Part shown: piece after piece, positions 16,505 through 24,454 of the stretch
Numbering within the stretch: position 1 is the stretch's first letter
Layout of the letters: each line of letters begins with the position of its first letter
Source of the DNA: Glycomyces sp040645615
GTDB lineage: Bacteria > Actinomycetota > Actinomycetes > Mycobacteriales > Micromonosporaceae
Reading direction: 5' to 3'
Assembly (NCBI RefSeq): GCF_040645615.1
Contig: NZ_JBEYYO010000002.1
Location: 329,856-393,855 of the forward strand
DNA: 64,000 nt
The notes under the pieces: generated by a model
What the model was told of the DNA's origin: nothing
Seen by the model: only the letters and a program-made list of their open reading frames with translations
Database searches by the model: none
Translations under genes and position numbers: made by a program

Positions 16505-17170
16505 ATGCCGACGGTGATCTCAGACCCCCGGAGCGTCCGCCTGCGAACAGTGGACGGACTCAGTGCCCTCGGCATCCCCGCGCCTCCCGCGCAGTTCCCG
16601 CTGCCGTTCCCCTCCGGACGCCTGCCCCGGCTGCGCTCCAGGGGCCACCTCGAAGCGCGCGCGGCGATCCTCAACATCGTCCAGGCCCGCGTCTTCGACA
16701 TGCCCGAGGAACTGGCGATGCGCTGGCTCCTCGACGCCCATGTGCTCGACCACCTCGCCCCCGACGAATGGGGCTTCATCGCCTGCGGCCGCGGCGAGCG
16801 GGAGCGCTACGCCGATCAGCTCGAAAGCCTCTACACCGTCTCCTGGCTGCTGGGCCTCGTCGACGACCTCGACCCGGCCGTGCCGTGCACCGAGGAGCTC
16901 CCCGAGCTCCTGCCCGACCTGCGGCGCCCGGAGTCCTTCGGGTCCTGGCGCGACCGCCAGCTCACCCCCACCCGCGACCCCGGCGCGGTGGCCGAGATGC
17001 TCGACCTCTACTACTGCCTCGACTGGCTGTGCGACCAGGCCCGGCGCGCCGGGCAGGCCCCGCCTAGGGGCGTGGACGACAACCTGGTGTGGCACCGGCG
17101 CTGGGCGCTGGAATGGGCCGTGGTCTTCGCCGACGAGCGGCCCGTCCACTGGGACGAAGTCCGGCTGTGA
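16505..17170 (+). CDS. DUF4272-like protein
   Basis: The ATG at 16505 (GGGAG upstream) is chosen over the upstream in-frame ATG at 16394, whose extra 37 residues look untranslated. 221 residues, soluble. Features typical of DUF4272 are the early RSxRLRTVDGLSALGIP segment, LEARAAILNIVQARVFDM, WGFIACGRGERERYADQLESLYTVSW (with conserved Trp residues) and the final ALEWAVVF..VHWDEV. DUF4272 has no known activity. The gene stands alone between divergent and downstream promoters. Confidence 0.75.
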   Translation: MPTVISDPRSVRLRTVDGLSALGIPAPPAQFPLPFPSGRLPRLRSRGHLEARAAILNIVQARVFDMPEELAMRWLLDAHVLDHLAPDEWGFIACGRGERERYADQLESLYTVSWLLGLVDDLDPAVPCTEELPELLPDLRRPESFGSWRDRQLTPTRDPGAVAEMLDLYYCLDWLCDQARRAGQAPPRGVDDNLVWHRRWALEWAVVFADERPVHWDEVRL

Positions 17171-17194
17171 GGCGGCCTCGGTTCATCCGAGGAC

Positions 17195-17200
17195 TATATT
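17195..17200 (+). promoter_or_regulatory. -10 box of a leaderless start (add)
   Basis: TATATT ends six bases before the ATG at 17207, leaving no room for a Shine-Dalgarno sequence. Confidence 0.5.
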
Positions 17201-17206
17201 CATAGG

Positions 17207-18307
17207 ATGAATTCGACGCCGCTGTCCCACGACGACCTCCGCGCCGCCCCCAAGGTGGTCCTCCACGAGCACCTCGACGGCGGCCTGCGCCCCGAAACGC
17301 TCATCGAGATCGCCGACGAGATCGGCCACGAGCTGCCCGCGACCGAACCCGACGCGCTCGCCGAGTGGTTCTTCACCGCGGCCGACTCGGGGACCCTGGA
17401 CCTGTACCTGGAGACCTTCGCGCACACCATCGCGGTGTCGCAGAAGGCCGAGCACTGCTTCCGCATCGCCTCCGAGGCCGCGCAGGACCTCGCCGCCGAC
17501 GGCGTGGTCTACGCCGAGATCCGCTACGCCCCCGAGCAGCAGCTCCTCGGCGGGCTCAGCCTCGAAGGCGTCGTCGAGGCCACCCTCGCCGGGTTCGAGG
17601 AGGGCGAGCGCCTCGCCGAGAAGGCCGGGAACCCCATCAAGGTCCGCACGCTCCTGTGCGGGATGCGCCACGCCGACCGCACCCTGGAGATCGCCAAACT
17701 CGCGGTGTCCTTCCGCGACAAGGGCGTCGTCGGCTTCGACATCGCCGGCGGCGAGATCGGCAACCCGGCCGAGCGCCACGCCGAGGCCTTCGCCTACCTC
17801 AAGCGCGAGTCGATGCCGTTCACGATCCACGCGGGCGAGTCCTGCGGCCCCGAGTCGATCTGGGGCGCGGTCGCCGTCTGCGGCACCGACCGCATCGGCC
17901 ACGGCGTGCAGCTCATCAAGGACATCGACCTGACCGGCGACGAGGCCAAGCTCTCCAACCTCGCGCACTACATCAGGGACCGGCGCATCGCCCTGGAGGT
18001 CGCGCCGTCCTCGAACCTCCAGACCGAAGGCGCCGAGTCGATCGAGACGCACCCGATCAAGGCCCTCTACGACCTCGGCTTCCGCGTCACGGTCAACAAC
18101 GACAACCGGCTCATGAGCCGCACCAGCACCTCCCGGGAGTTCCAGCTCCTGTCGGAGACGTTCGGCTGGGGCTGGGCCGAGGTGCGCCGCTGCACCGAGA
18201 ACGCGATGAAGGCCGCGTTCGTCCACCACCCCGAGCGGCGCCGCATGATCGAAGAGGTCATCCGCCCCGCCTACGCGGCACTGGAGACCGGCACTGCCGC
18301 TGAGTAA
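17207..18307 (+). CDS. add: Adenosine deaminase family protein
   Basis: 366 residues, the usual length. Metal and catalytic motifs are present: HEHLDGG (zinc His pair, ~20), HAGE (zinc His and catalytic Glu, ~214), GHG (~239), and VNNDNRLMS, where the first Asp of the usual TDDP survives and the second is Asn. The NDNRLMS form is what I would expect of actinobacterial members. The reaction is adenosine to inosine, in purine salvage. It starts without a ribosome binding site, probably on a leaderless mRNA. The amidohydrolase gene follows after 9 bases, and both could act on nucleoside-type amines in menaquinone (futalosine) synthesis. Confidence 0.88.
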   Translation: MNSTPLSHDDLRAAPKVVLHEHLDGGLRPETLIEIADEIGHELPATEPDALAEWFFTAADSGTLDLYLETFAHTIAVSQKAEHCFRIASEAAQDLAADGVVYAEIRYAPEQQLLGGLSLEGVVEATLAGFEEGERLAEKAGNPIKVRTLLCGMRHADRTLEIAKLAVSFRDKGVVGFDIAGGEIGNPAERHAEAFAYLKRESMPFTIHAGESCGPESIWGAVAVCGTDRIGHGVQLIKDIDLTGDEAKLSNLAHYIRDRRIALEVAPSSNLQTEGAESIETHPIKALYDLGFRVTVNNDNRLMSRTSTSREFQLLSETFGWGWAEVRRCTENAMKAAFVHHPERRRMIEEVIRPAYAALETGTAAE

Positions 18308-18310
18308 GCT
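18305..18310 (+). promoter_or_regulatory. -10 box of a leaderless start (amidohydrolase)
   Basis: TAAGCT, overlapping the add stop codon, ends six bases before the ATG at 18317. The same hexamer and spacing recur at 21031 and 31471. Confidence 0.45.
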
Positions 18311-18316
18311 CGGCTG

Positions 18317-19555
18317 ATGCACGTTTACACCGCTCCCGTCGTCGTCCCCATCGCGACCGAGCCGATCCGCGACGGCGCGGTCGGGGTCGACGACGGGCGG
18401 ATCGCCTACGTCGGCCCCGCCGCCGACGCCCCCGAAGCCGAAGGGACCACCGCCTTCGACGGCGTGCTCCTGCCCGGCCTGGTCAACGCCCACACCCACT
18501 TGTGCTACACCGCGTTCGCCGACATGTACGGCAACGAGAAGGAGTTCTTCGAGTGGATCCAGGAGTTCGCGCGGCGCAATCCCGAGACCGCTGACGACGC
18601 CTGGAAGGCCTCGGTGCGGCTCGGCATCGAGGAGTCGATCGCCAACGGCGTCACCGCCGTGGCCGACATCGTCACGCCCGCAGCCGGTTTCGAACCGCTC
18701 TTCGCCTCAAGCCTCGCCGGGGTCGCCTACTGGGAGGCCTGCTTCATCGACGACGCCGCGTGGGAGGTGCGCCGCACCCCCTGGCGGGAGGTCGTCACCG
18801 AATCCCGCGCGGTCAACAACTCCGACATCGCCGTCGGGATCAGCCCCCACACCCTCTACACGCTGGGCACCAACGTCGGCAAGGGCCTGGCCGAACTGGC
18901 CCGCACCCTCGACATCCGCCTCCACCCGCACCTGGCCGAGACCACGCACGAGGACATGTTCGTGCGCCGCGGCTCGGGCCCGTTCGCGTTCATGAACCGC
19001 CGCGCCGGGCTCGACCTCGAACTCGGCGACGGCGGCGCGGGGCACTCCCCGGCCGCGCAGATGGAGAAGGTCGGCTGGCTCGGCGCCGACGCCCACGTGG
19101 CCCACGGCGTCCACCTCGACGAGGACGACCGGGAGATCCTGCGCGCCAAGGACACCGTGATCGCCCTGTGCGCGCGCTCCAACGCCCGCCTCGAAGCCGG
19201 CGAGCCGCCCGTGGCCGCGCTGCGCGCCGAAGGCAACGCCGTCGCCGTCGGCACCGACTCGCGGGCCTCGGCCCCCGACCTCGACGTGGCCGCCGAATGG
19301 CCGCTGCTGCGCCGCCTCGCCCTGGCGCAAGGCGACGACGGCGCCGGGCTCGACGAGTGGATCGTCCGGGCCGCCACCGAAGGCGGCGCGAAAGCCCTCG
19401 GCCGCAGGGACATCGGCCAGATCAAGGTCGGCGCGCGCGCCGACCTCGCGCTGTTCGCCGTCGACACCGAAGGCGACCCGTACGCGGCCCTGGTCAAGGG
19501 CGCGGCGGGCAACTGCAAGGCCACCGTGCTCAAGGGCGAACTCATCGAACGCTGA
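18317..19555 (+). CDS. Amidohydrolase, candidate aminodeoxyfutalosine deaminase (MqnX-like)
   Basis: 412 residues of the ATZ/TRZ amidohydrolase group. Motifs: PGLVNAHTH (zinc His pair), HPHLAETTHE (zinc His and catalytic Glu), AHGVHLD (zinc His), and GTDSRAS (catalytic Asp). The family deaminates cyclic amines. In the futalosine route to menaquinone, members convert aminodeoxyfutalosine to futalosine. That assignment is inferred from proximity to menG, add, a polyprenyl synthase and complex I; other deaminase substrates (S-adenosylhomocysteine, guanine-like) fit the sequence as well. Other mqn genes are not in this window. Confidence 0.75.
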   Translation: MHVYTAPVVVPIATEPIRDGAVGVDDGRIAYVGPAADAPEAEGTTAFDGVLLPGLVNAHTHLCYTAFADMYGNEKEFFEWIQEFARRNPETADDAWKASVRLGIEESIANGVTAVADIVTPAAGFEPLFASSLAGVAYWEACFIDDAAWEVRRTPWREVVTESRAVNNSDIAVGISPHTLYTLGTNVGKGLAELARTLDIRLHPHLAETTHEDMFVRRGSGPFAFMNRRAGLDLELGDGGAGHSPAAQMEKVGWLGADAHVAHGVHLDEDDREILRAKDTVIALCARSNARLEAGEPPVAALRAEGNAVAVGTDSRASAPDLDVAAEWPLLRRLALAQGDDGAGLDEWIVRAATEGGAKALGRRDIGQIKVGARADLALFAVDTEGDPYAALVKGAAGNCKATVLKGELIER

Positions 19556-19619
19556 GGAACGCTCCATAACGCTTCGATATCGGACCTTGCCGATCCCGGC
19601 CCGGTCCGCGATGCTCGAT

Positions 19620-19645
19620 GGGGCCCCTGTGACGAACGGGGCCCC
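19620..19645 (+). terminator. Hairpin after the amidohydrolase
   Basis: GGGGCCCC at 19620-19627 pairs with GGGGCCCC at 19638-19645, 65 bases beyond the amidohydrolase stop. Confidence 0.5.
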
Positions 19646-19694
19646 CGAGCCTGATTCACAGGAGAGGTCTCCTCTCCGTGTATCCCCTGGAGAA

Positions 19695-19721
19695 GGCGGG
19701 GCGCGCACCGCGCGCCCCGCC
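19695..19721 (+). terminator. Strong orphan hairpin
   Basis: GGCGGGGCGCGC and GCGCGCCCCGCC form a 12-bp stem with loop ACC, followed by a pyrimidine run (GTTCCTCTCTCTTCTTC). It could be a second terminator for the amidohydrolase transcript. Confidence 0.6.
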
Positions 19722-20195
19722 GTTCCTCTCTCTTCTTCGGACGGGCTTCGCCTCGCAAGGGCTCCGAAACCACCGCAACAGCGCCGCAAACCAGCGCTAT
19801 CGGGCTTTCGTGACGAGGCGGCCGCTCTTTGTGACAACCCCCACGCCGTAGTTATCGGAAGGGTTACGCGCGATAACGGTTCGGCTTCATAGATCGACAT
19901 CACAGCCCGCATGCGTCAAGGTAATCCTGTAGCGCAGGCCGCACTCGGGGGAACTCTCAGCGACGTCCCAGCCGGGCGAGCGGCGCCACTGCGCCGGTCC
20001 GAACCGACGACGACGAGGAGGCGCAGGTGCCAGGTCCACACCCGAACCGCATCACCGTTTCCTTTGCGCCACAAGCACTGTCGTCAGATCAGGTCGGACC
20101 CCGAATCTCCTCACCGGGCGAGTGCGCGGCCCATCCCCGCACCCTCGTGGCCGCACACGCCGTGTAACCCCGCGCGCGCCCGATATAACCCCTTG

Positions 20196-20237
20196 ATCCG
20201 CCGGGGCCCACACCGACAGGGCTCCGGCGGATTTTTT
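20196..20237 (+). terminator. Intrinsic terminator or attenuator 25 bases before menG
   Basis: ATCCGCCGGGGCCC (20196-20209) pairs with GGGCTCCGGCGGAT (20219-20232, one mismatch), followed by six Ts. No coding gene ends upstream within 640 bases. Confidence 0.75.
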
Positions 20238-20262
20238 CTGCGCCCTGTGCAAGGCTGTCGAG

Positions 20263-20958
20263 GTGATCGAAGCGAACGAAGCGAGTACCCCGCGTAAAGA
20301 ACCCGGCCGCATCGCCGCGATGTTCGACCGGGTCGGACCGGGCTACGACCGCACGAACACCCTCATGTTCGCCGGGCAGGACAAGCGCTGGCGAAAGTCC
20401 GTGCGCGAGGCCTTGAGCCTCCAGCCCGGCGAGCGCTGCCTCGACCTGGGCGCGGGCACCGGCGTCTCGACCGTCGAGCTGGCCAAGTCCGGCGCCGACG
20501 TCATCGGCGCCGACTTCTCCCTGGGGATGCTCCAGGCCCACCAGGACCGCCAGGTCCCGCTGGTCAACGCCGACGCGCTGCACCTCCCGTTCGCCGACAA
20601 CGCGTTCAACGCCGTCACCGGCTCCTTCTTCATCCGCAACGTGGTCGACCTCGACGCCTGCCTCGCCGAGATCCTCCGCGTCCTCGCCCCCGGCGGGCGC
20701 CTGGTCCTGTGCGAGGTCTCCCAGCCGGTCTGGAAGCCCTACCGCAAGGCCCACGGCGTGTTCGTCAAGCACGTCATGCCCCGCGTGGCCGCCCGAGTCG
20801 CCTCCGACCCCGAGGCCTACCGCTACCTCGCCGAATCCACGCTGGTCTGGCCCACCCAATCCGAGTTCGCCGACCGCATCGTGGCCGCCGGCTTCCGCAA
20901 GGTCGCCTGGCGCAACCTCGCCGGAGGAGCGGTCGCGATGCACCGCGGCTTCAAGTAG
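20263..20958 (+). CDS. menG: Demethylmenaquinone methyltransferase
   Basis: 231 residues of the UbiE/MenG class I methyltransferase family. Early IAAMFDRVGPGYDRTN is the family signature. Residues ~59-65 (LDLGAGTG) are the S-adenosylmethionine motif I, followed by ADFSLGML, ADALHLPF and FFIRNVVD. The enzyme C-methylates demethylmenaquinone to menaquinone, the last step of the pathway, at the membrane. The GTG start lacks a good ribosome binding site; an internal ATG at 20320 is too far in. An intrinsic terminator just upstream could act as an attenuator. A MarR regulator follows. Confidence 0.9.
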   Translation: MIEANEASTPRKEPGRIAAMFDRVGPGYDRTNTLMFAGQDKRWRKSVREALSLQPGERCLDLGAGTGVSTVELAKSGADVIGADFSLGMLQAHQDRQVPLVNADALHLPFADNAFNAVTGSFFIRNVVDLDACLAEILRVLAPGGRLVLCEVSQPVWKPYRKAHGVFVKHVMPRVAARVASDPEAYRYLAESTLVWPTQSEFADRIVAAGFRKVAWRNLAGGAVAMHRGFK

Positions 20959-21007
20959 CGAACTCCGAGTGGCTCGATCCGATCCGATCAGGCGCGGGGT
21001 CGGGTTG

Positions 21008-21036
21008 CTTGACCGGTCAAGTATCGAAGTTAAGCT
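21008..21036 (+). promoter_or_regulatory. marR promoter with 14-bp palindromic operator
   Basis: CTTGACCGGTCAAG (21008-21021) is a perfect palindrome. It contains the -35 element TTGACC (21009-21014), which is 16 bases from the -10 TAAGCT (21031-21036). The -10 ends six bases before the ATG at 21043. Confidence 0.65.
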
Positions 21037-21042
21037 GGTGCC

Positions 21043-21501
21043 ATGAGTGATGCTGCCCCGTGGCTCGACGATGCGGAGATGGAGACCTGGCTCGCGCTCA
21101 TCGGGGTCGTCATGCGTCTGCCCGGGGCGCTGGACGGGCAGTTGCGGCGCGACGCCGAGCTCTCCTACTTCGAGTACGTGGTCCTGGCCGGGCTCGAACA
21201 CGCCCCCGACCAGACCATGCGCATGAGCGATCTCGCGTTCGTGTGCAACGGGTCGCTCTCGCGGCTCTCCCATGTGGCCAGGCGCCTTGAGGGCGAAGGG
21301 CTCATCACCCGCTTCGCGTGCCCCACCGACGGCCGCTCGACCCTGGCGACCCTCACCGACGGCGGCCGCGAGCGCCTCGCCACCGCCGCGCCCGGGCACG
21401 TGACCCTGGTGCGGCAGTTGATCTTCGACGAGCTCGACGAGGTCGAGGTGCGCGAACTGGGAGCGCTCGCGAAGCGCCTCCTGGGCCGCATCCAGGCCTG
21501 A
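21043..21501 (+). CDS. MarR-family transcriptional regulator
   Basis: 152 residues. The winged helix is seen in MRMSDLAFVCNGSLSRLSHVARRLEGEGLITRF (split here as a recognition helix SRLSHVARRLEGEG and wing CPTDGRSTLATLTDGGRERL). The order of helices fits MarR. It probably binds the palindrome in its own promoter and represses itself, releasing on a phenolic or quinone-like ligand as many MarR proteins do. Its position behind menG makes a link to quinone balance possible, though the two are 84 bases apart and separately promoted. Confidence 0.85.
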   Translation: MSDAAPWLDDAEMETWLALIGVVMRLPGALDGQLRRDAELSYFEYVVLAGLEHAPDQTMRMSDLAFVCNGSLSRLSHVARRLEGEGLITRFACPTDGRSTLATLTDGGRERLATAAPGHVTLVRQLIFDELDEVEVRELGALAKRLLGRIQA

Positions 21502-21558
21502 GAGGGCCGCGTCCGATTGGGCGCGATATCGGTGCAGTCGCGGCTTGCGGACTCTCGG

Positions 21559-21564
21559 TATAGT
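21559..21564 (+). promoter_or_regulatory. -10 box for the EspC-like/DUF1023 operon
   Basis: TATAGT lies 75 bases before the ATG at 21639. I do not see a matching -35. Confidence 0.4.
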
Positions 21565-21638
21565 GGGGCGAATCTCATCAACTCCCCTGGACCCCCGAGG
21601 AGCCCCGATGTCAACTCCATACCTCCTGGAGGTCGGCG

Positions 21639-22010
21639 ATGGCCGGCGCTGACGTGTTCACGCTGGACCCCGACGAAGTCCACAAATCGGTCGCCGTCCT
21701 GTTCGAGATCGAGGCCGACGTCAAGTCCCAGACCGATTCGATGGTCGCCTCCAACGCCGACGCCGCCGCTCCTTTGACCGCCGCGAGCACGGCGCTCGGC
21801 CCGGCGCTCGAAGCGGCCGGCGAGTGGTGGAAGATCCACCGCGCGGGCGGCTTCACCGGCCTGCTCGGCAACACCGGCGAGTACCTGGCCGTGTGCGCCC
21901 AGGAGGCCGTCGAGGTCGACGACTTCAACGCGGGCACCTTCGCCAGCGTCGCGGGGGACATCTACCCCGACCGGGCCAACGCCACCGCCTCCTCCCGGCC
22001 CGACTGGTAG
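21639..22010 (+). CDS. EspC/WXG100-like T7SS-associated small protein
   Basis: 123 residues with GGAGGT well placed before the ATG. It has no signal peptide. It starts FTLDPDEVHKS, then amphipathic helices rich in Ala, Ser and Thr (SQTDSMVASNADAAAPLTAAS), a GEWWKIH turn and a final helix ending VDDFNAGTFASVAGD. The plan matches EspC-type type VII secretion proteins, which pair with the N-terminus of a larger substrate for export. The next gene starts 6 bases downstream. No ESX membrane or ATPase genes are in the window, so export would need machinery encoded elsewhere. Confidence 0.7.
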   Translation: MAGADVFTLDPDEVHKSVAVLFEIEADVKSQTDSMVASNADAAAPLTAASTALGPALEAAGEWWKIHRAGGFTGLLGNTGEYLAVCAQEAVEVDDFNAGTFASVAGDIYPDRANATASSRPDW

Positions 22011-22016
22011 CCGCGC

Positions 22017-23858
22017 ATGAGCGAGATGACCTGGCAGCAGCTGCGCGACCTCGACTGCGGCGCGGTGCGCGCGCTCGGGGACCTGTGGAAGTCCCATGTC
22101 GAGACGATGCTCGACCAGACCGAGCGGCTGCGGGCCGACGTCGTCGAGGGGCACCTCTCGGTCGAGAACTTCGAGTCCGACACCGCCACGCAGGTGCGCG
22201 AGCACATCACCTTGACCGCCGACCGGTACGAGGACGACCTCTCCGACTACGCCACCACGCGGATCGCCACGACGCTGCATGAGGCCGCCGACGCGTTCGA
22301 GGCCGAGCAGAACGAGCTCAAGGAGCTCATCCCGCTCATCGAGAGCCGCGACTTCGACATCGAAGGCCCCCACAAGGAATACGACGTCAACCTCTCGGGC
22401 GGCCTTCACCAGGCGATCCTGACGCTGGATCCGCCGCAGTGGCTGTGCGACATGGTCGGCATCACCAAGCCCAGCGGGTTCTGGGACTGGGACACCCTCA
22501 AGGCCCTGTTCAACAGCGTCGACCTCTACGGCACCGCGATCGGCCTCGCCGGCCAGTACCAGGACTGGCTCCGCGCCGTCATGTCCAGGGCCCACGACGC
22601 CGACGACGACGCGGCCGCGGCGCTCTCGGAGATGAGCGACAACCCGACCGAGCTCCCGCCGCATCTGGGCGCGACCTATGACGACCTCATTGACGACTAC
22701 AAGGAGGGCGTCTCCGACGAGGTCGCGAACGAGGCCCGCGCGATCGCCGAGGGCACGTCCGGCATGTCGCCCGAGCAGGTCAACCAGTGGTGGGAGAACC
22801 TGAGCGACGCCGAACGCGAAGCGCTCCTTGAGGAACACCCCGAATGGGTCGGCCCGGTCGACGGCATCCCGACCGAGTACCGCGACACCGCCAACCGGGT
22901 GCTGCTGGACCGCAACATCGACAGCCTGGACTCGCAGATCGCGGCGAAGGAACAGGCCTTGGCGGGCATGGACCCCGACTCGGACGAATACGAGCGGGCG
23001 AAGGAAGAGCTCGACGGCTTGAAGGGCGACCGGTCGGATCTGGTGAGGCTCCAGGAGCACATCACGAACGAGGATGGCAGCCCCAAGGTCTACGGGATCA
23101 CCGACCAGCAGTACTACCTGCTCGGCTTCGACACCGAAGGCAGCGGCAAGGCGGTCGTTTCCATCGGCAACCCCGACACGGCCGACAACGTGAACGCCTA
23201 CGTGCCTGGCACCGGCGGCAACCTCGCGGGCGCCAGCGGGGGCCTCATGGACCGCACCGAGACGATGGCGCGCGACGCCGACAACGCCAGCGACGCCGAG
23301 ACCGCGACGGTGCTGTGGCTCGGCTACGACGCGCCGGACTCGATCGTTCCCGAGGCCATGCAGTCGAAGTGGGCCGAGGACGGCTCCAAGGCCCTGGAGA
23401 GGTTCACGCAGGGCGTTCGCGCCACCGCCGAAGGCGAGCCGTCGAACCTGACGCTCACCGGACACTCATATGGCACCACGATGGTCGGCACCGCCGCAGC
23501 GACGCAGGGCGTCGAGGCAGACAACCTCGTGTTCATCGGCTCTCCTGGAGTCGGGGTCGACACCGCATCCGCGCTCGGGGTCGACGAGAGCAATGTATGG
23601 GCCTCAACCAATGACGAGGACGTCATCCAGTACGGCCCGGTGCACGGCAACGCGCCGGTGAACGAGAGCTTCGGCGGCAACACCTTTACCAGCGACTCGC
23701 CGAGGGAGAAAACCGAATGGTGGAAGTTCTGGGAAGGCGCGACCGAGAACCACAGCTCCTACTGGGACGACGGCAGTGAACCGGGCGAAGCGAACAACGA
23801 GATCAGCCGCAGCAACCAGGCGCACATCGTCACCGGTCAGGAGGACATGGTGCGATGA
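22017..23858 (+). CDS. DUF1023 alpha/beta hydrolase with N-terminal helical (ESX-type) domain
   Basis: 613 residues. Residues 1-~110 are helical with WQQLRDLDCGAVRALGDLW, like substrates that pair with WXG100/EspC proteins. Residues ~190-345 are acidic and helical. The C-terminal third is a DUF1023 hydrolase: nucleophile elbow GHSYG with Ser484, then VFIGSPGVGVD and a late HSSYWDD that can supply the catalytic His. The substrate is unknown; acyl esters or lipids are usual for this fold. It is the large gene of an operon starting with the EspC-like gene and ending in five domain-sharing proteins, the first of which overlaps its stop by 4 bases. A secreted enzyme or toxin is the likeliest role. 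Confidence 0.8.
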   Translation: MSEMTWQQLRDLDCGAVRALGDLWKSHVETMLDQTERLRADVVEGHLSVENFESDTATQVREHITLTADRYEDDLSDYATTRIATTLHEAADAFEAEQNELKELIPLIESRDFDIEGPHKEYDVNLSGGLHQAILTLDPPQWLCDMVGITKPSGFWDWDTLKALFNSVDLYGTAIGLAGQYQDWLRAVMSRAHDADDDAAAALSEMSDNPTELPPHLGATYDDLIDDYKEGVSDEVANEARAIAEGTSGMSPEQVNQWWENLSDAEREALLEEHPEWVGPVDGIPTEYRDTANRVLLDRNIDSLDSQIAAKEQALAGMDPDSDEYERAKEELDGLKGDRSDLVRLQEHITNEDGSPKVYGITDQQYYLLGFDTEGSGKAVVSIGNPDTADNVNAYVPGTGGNLAGASGGLMDRTETMARDADNASDAETATVLWLGYDAPDSIVPEAMQSKWAEDGSKALERFTQGVRATAEGEPSNLTLTGHSYGTTMVGTAAATQGVEADNLVFIGSPGVGVDTASALGVDESNVWASTNDEDVIQYGPVHGNAPVNESFGGNTFTSDSPREKTEWWKFWEGATENHSSYWDDGSEPGEANNEISRSNQAHIVTGQEDMVR

Positions 23859-24454
23859 ACCCGCCAGTGGAAGAGAACATGAACGAACAGCCGCCCGCAT
23901 CCGCCTACACACAGGCGACGGCGTACGCGCCGATGGAGGCCGCAGTCGCGGACCTGGTCGAGGCGCTCCCCGAATTCCCCGGCTTCGAGCGGCGCGTCTG
24001 GGCCAAGACTCCTTGCAGCCGAGGCGGTGTCGATGATCCGCGCTACACCAATGTCGAAATCGAGTACCGGTTCTCCAAGGAGGACTCGCAGACGGCGAAG
24101 GTACGCGAGCAGTACATCGACGCCTTGCGCGAGCATTGGCTCGGGCTCGGCCTGCGCATCGTGGCGGACCGTCCCCTCGAATCCCGCGACCGGACCGATC
24201 ACGACCTCGTCGCCTACCGGCCCGAGGACGGCGTCAAGCTTTGGTACTCAGTCGCCTTCTACGCGTCGGTCCGGGTCCGTTCGGGTTGCGTCCCGGTCAG
24301 CGACTTGAGCGAGATCGAATACGTTCCGCCCACTGGCGGCATCCTGCCCGGCGGTCGGCGAGACCTGGTCAGCTCGTACTTCCCCGACGGTATTCCTGAG
24401 CAGGAGGCCGTCAACCCCTTCGCCTCTCCCGATGACTTCGAGGATCAGCTGTGA
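23855..24454 (+). CDS. Tandem paralog 1 of the cysteine-pinned domain, without signal peptide
   Basis: 199 residues, overlapping the hydrolase stop by 4 bases. It lacks any hydrophobic N-terminus (MNPPVEENMNEQPPAS), so it should be cytoplasmic unless carried by a partner. The domain reads EAAVADLVEALPEFPGFERR, then Cys in TPCSRGG, an acidic beta strand (VEIEYRF), REHWLGLGLRI, and Cys in SGCVPVSD. It closely matches the next gene (DFPGFERR, PCSHDG, SGCVPVSD, EYVPP.GG). In toxin-immunity terms it could protect the producer cytosol. The function is unknown. Confidence 0.75.
   Translation: MNPPVEENMNEQPPASAYTQATAYAPMEAAVADLVEALPEFPGFERRVWAKTPCSRGGVDDPRYTNVEIEYRFSKEDSQTAKVREQYIDALREHWLGLGLRIVADRPLESRDRTDHDLVAYRPEDGVKLWYSVAFYASVRVRSGCVPVSDLSEIEYVPPTGGILPGGRRDLVSSYFPDGIPEQEAVNPFASPDDFEDQL

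Larger units (their letters stand above)
19556..20262. other. ORF-free 707-base region with three strong hairpins; possible RNA gene
   Basis: No ORF with a start signal lies here. It holds three terminator-like hairpins (19620-19645, 19695-19721, 20196-20237), an inverted repeat GTTATCG...CGATAAC at 19850-19878, and a structured-looking stretch 19920-20050 (GCGGCGCCACTGCGCC..GGAGGCGCAGG). The last hairpin has a true T-tract but ends no visible gene, so an untranslated RNA or a leader of menG may end there. I compared the stretch with cobalamin, c-di-AMP (ydaO), tmRNA, SRP and RNase P consensus elements from memory and none fits fully. Confidence 0.5.

Noticed and set aside
19560..20040. Cobalamin or c-di-AMP riboswitch
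   Set aside because: Only short fragments (such as GCCACTG) match; the remaining conserved blocks of either class are absent, so I kept it as an unnamed candidate RNA.
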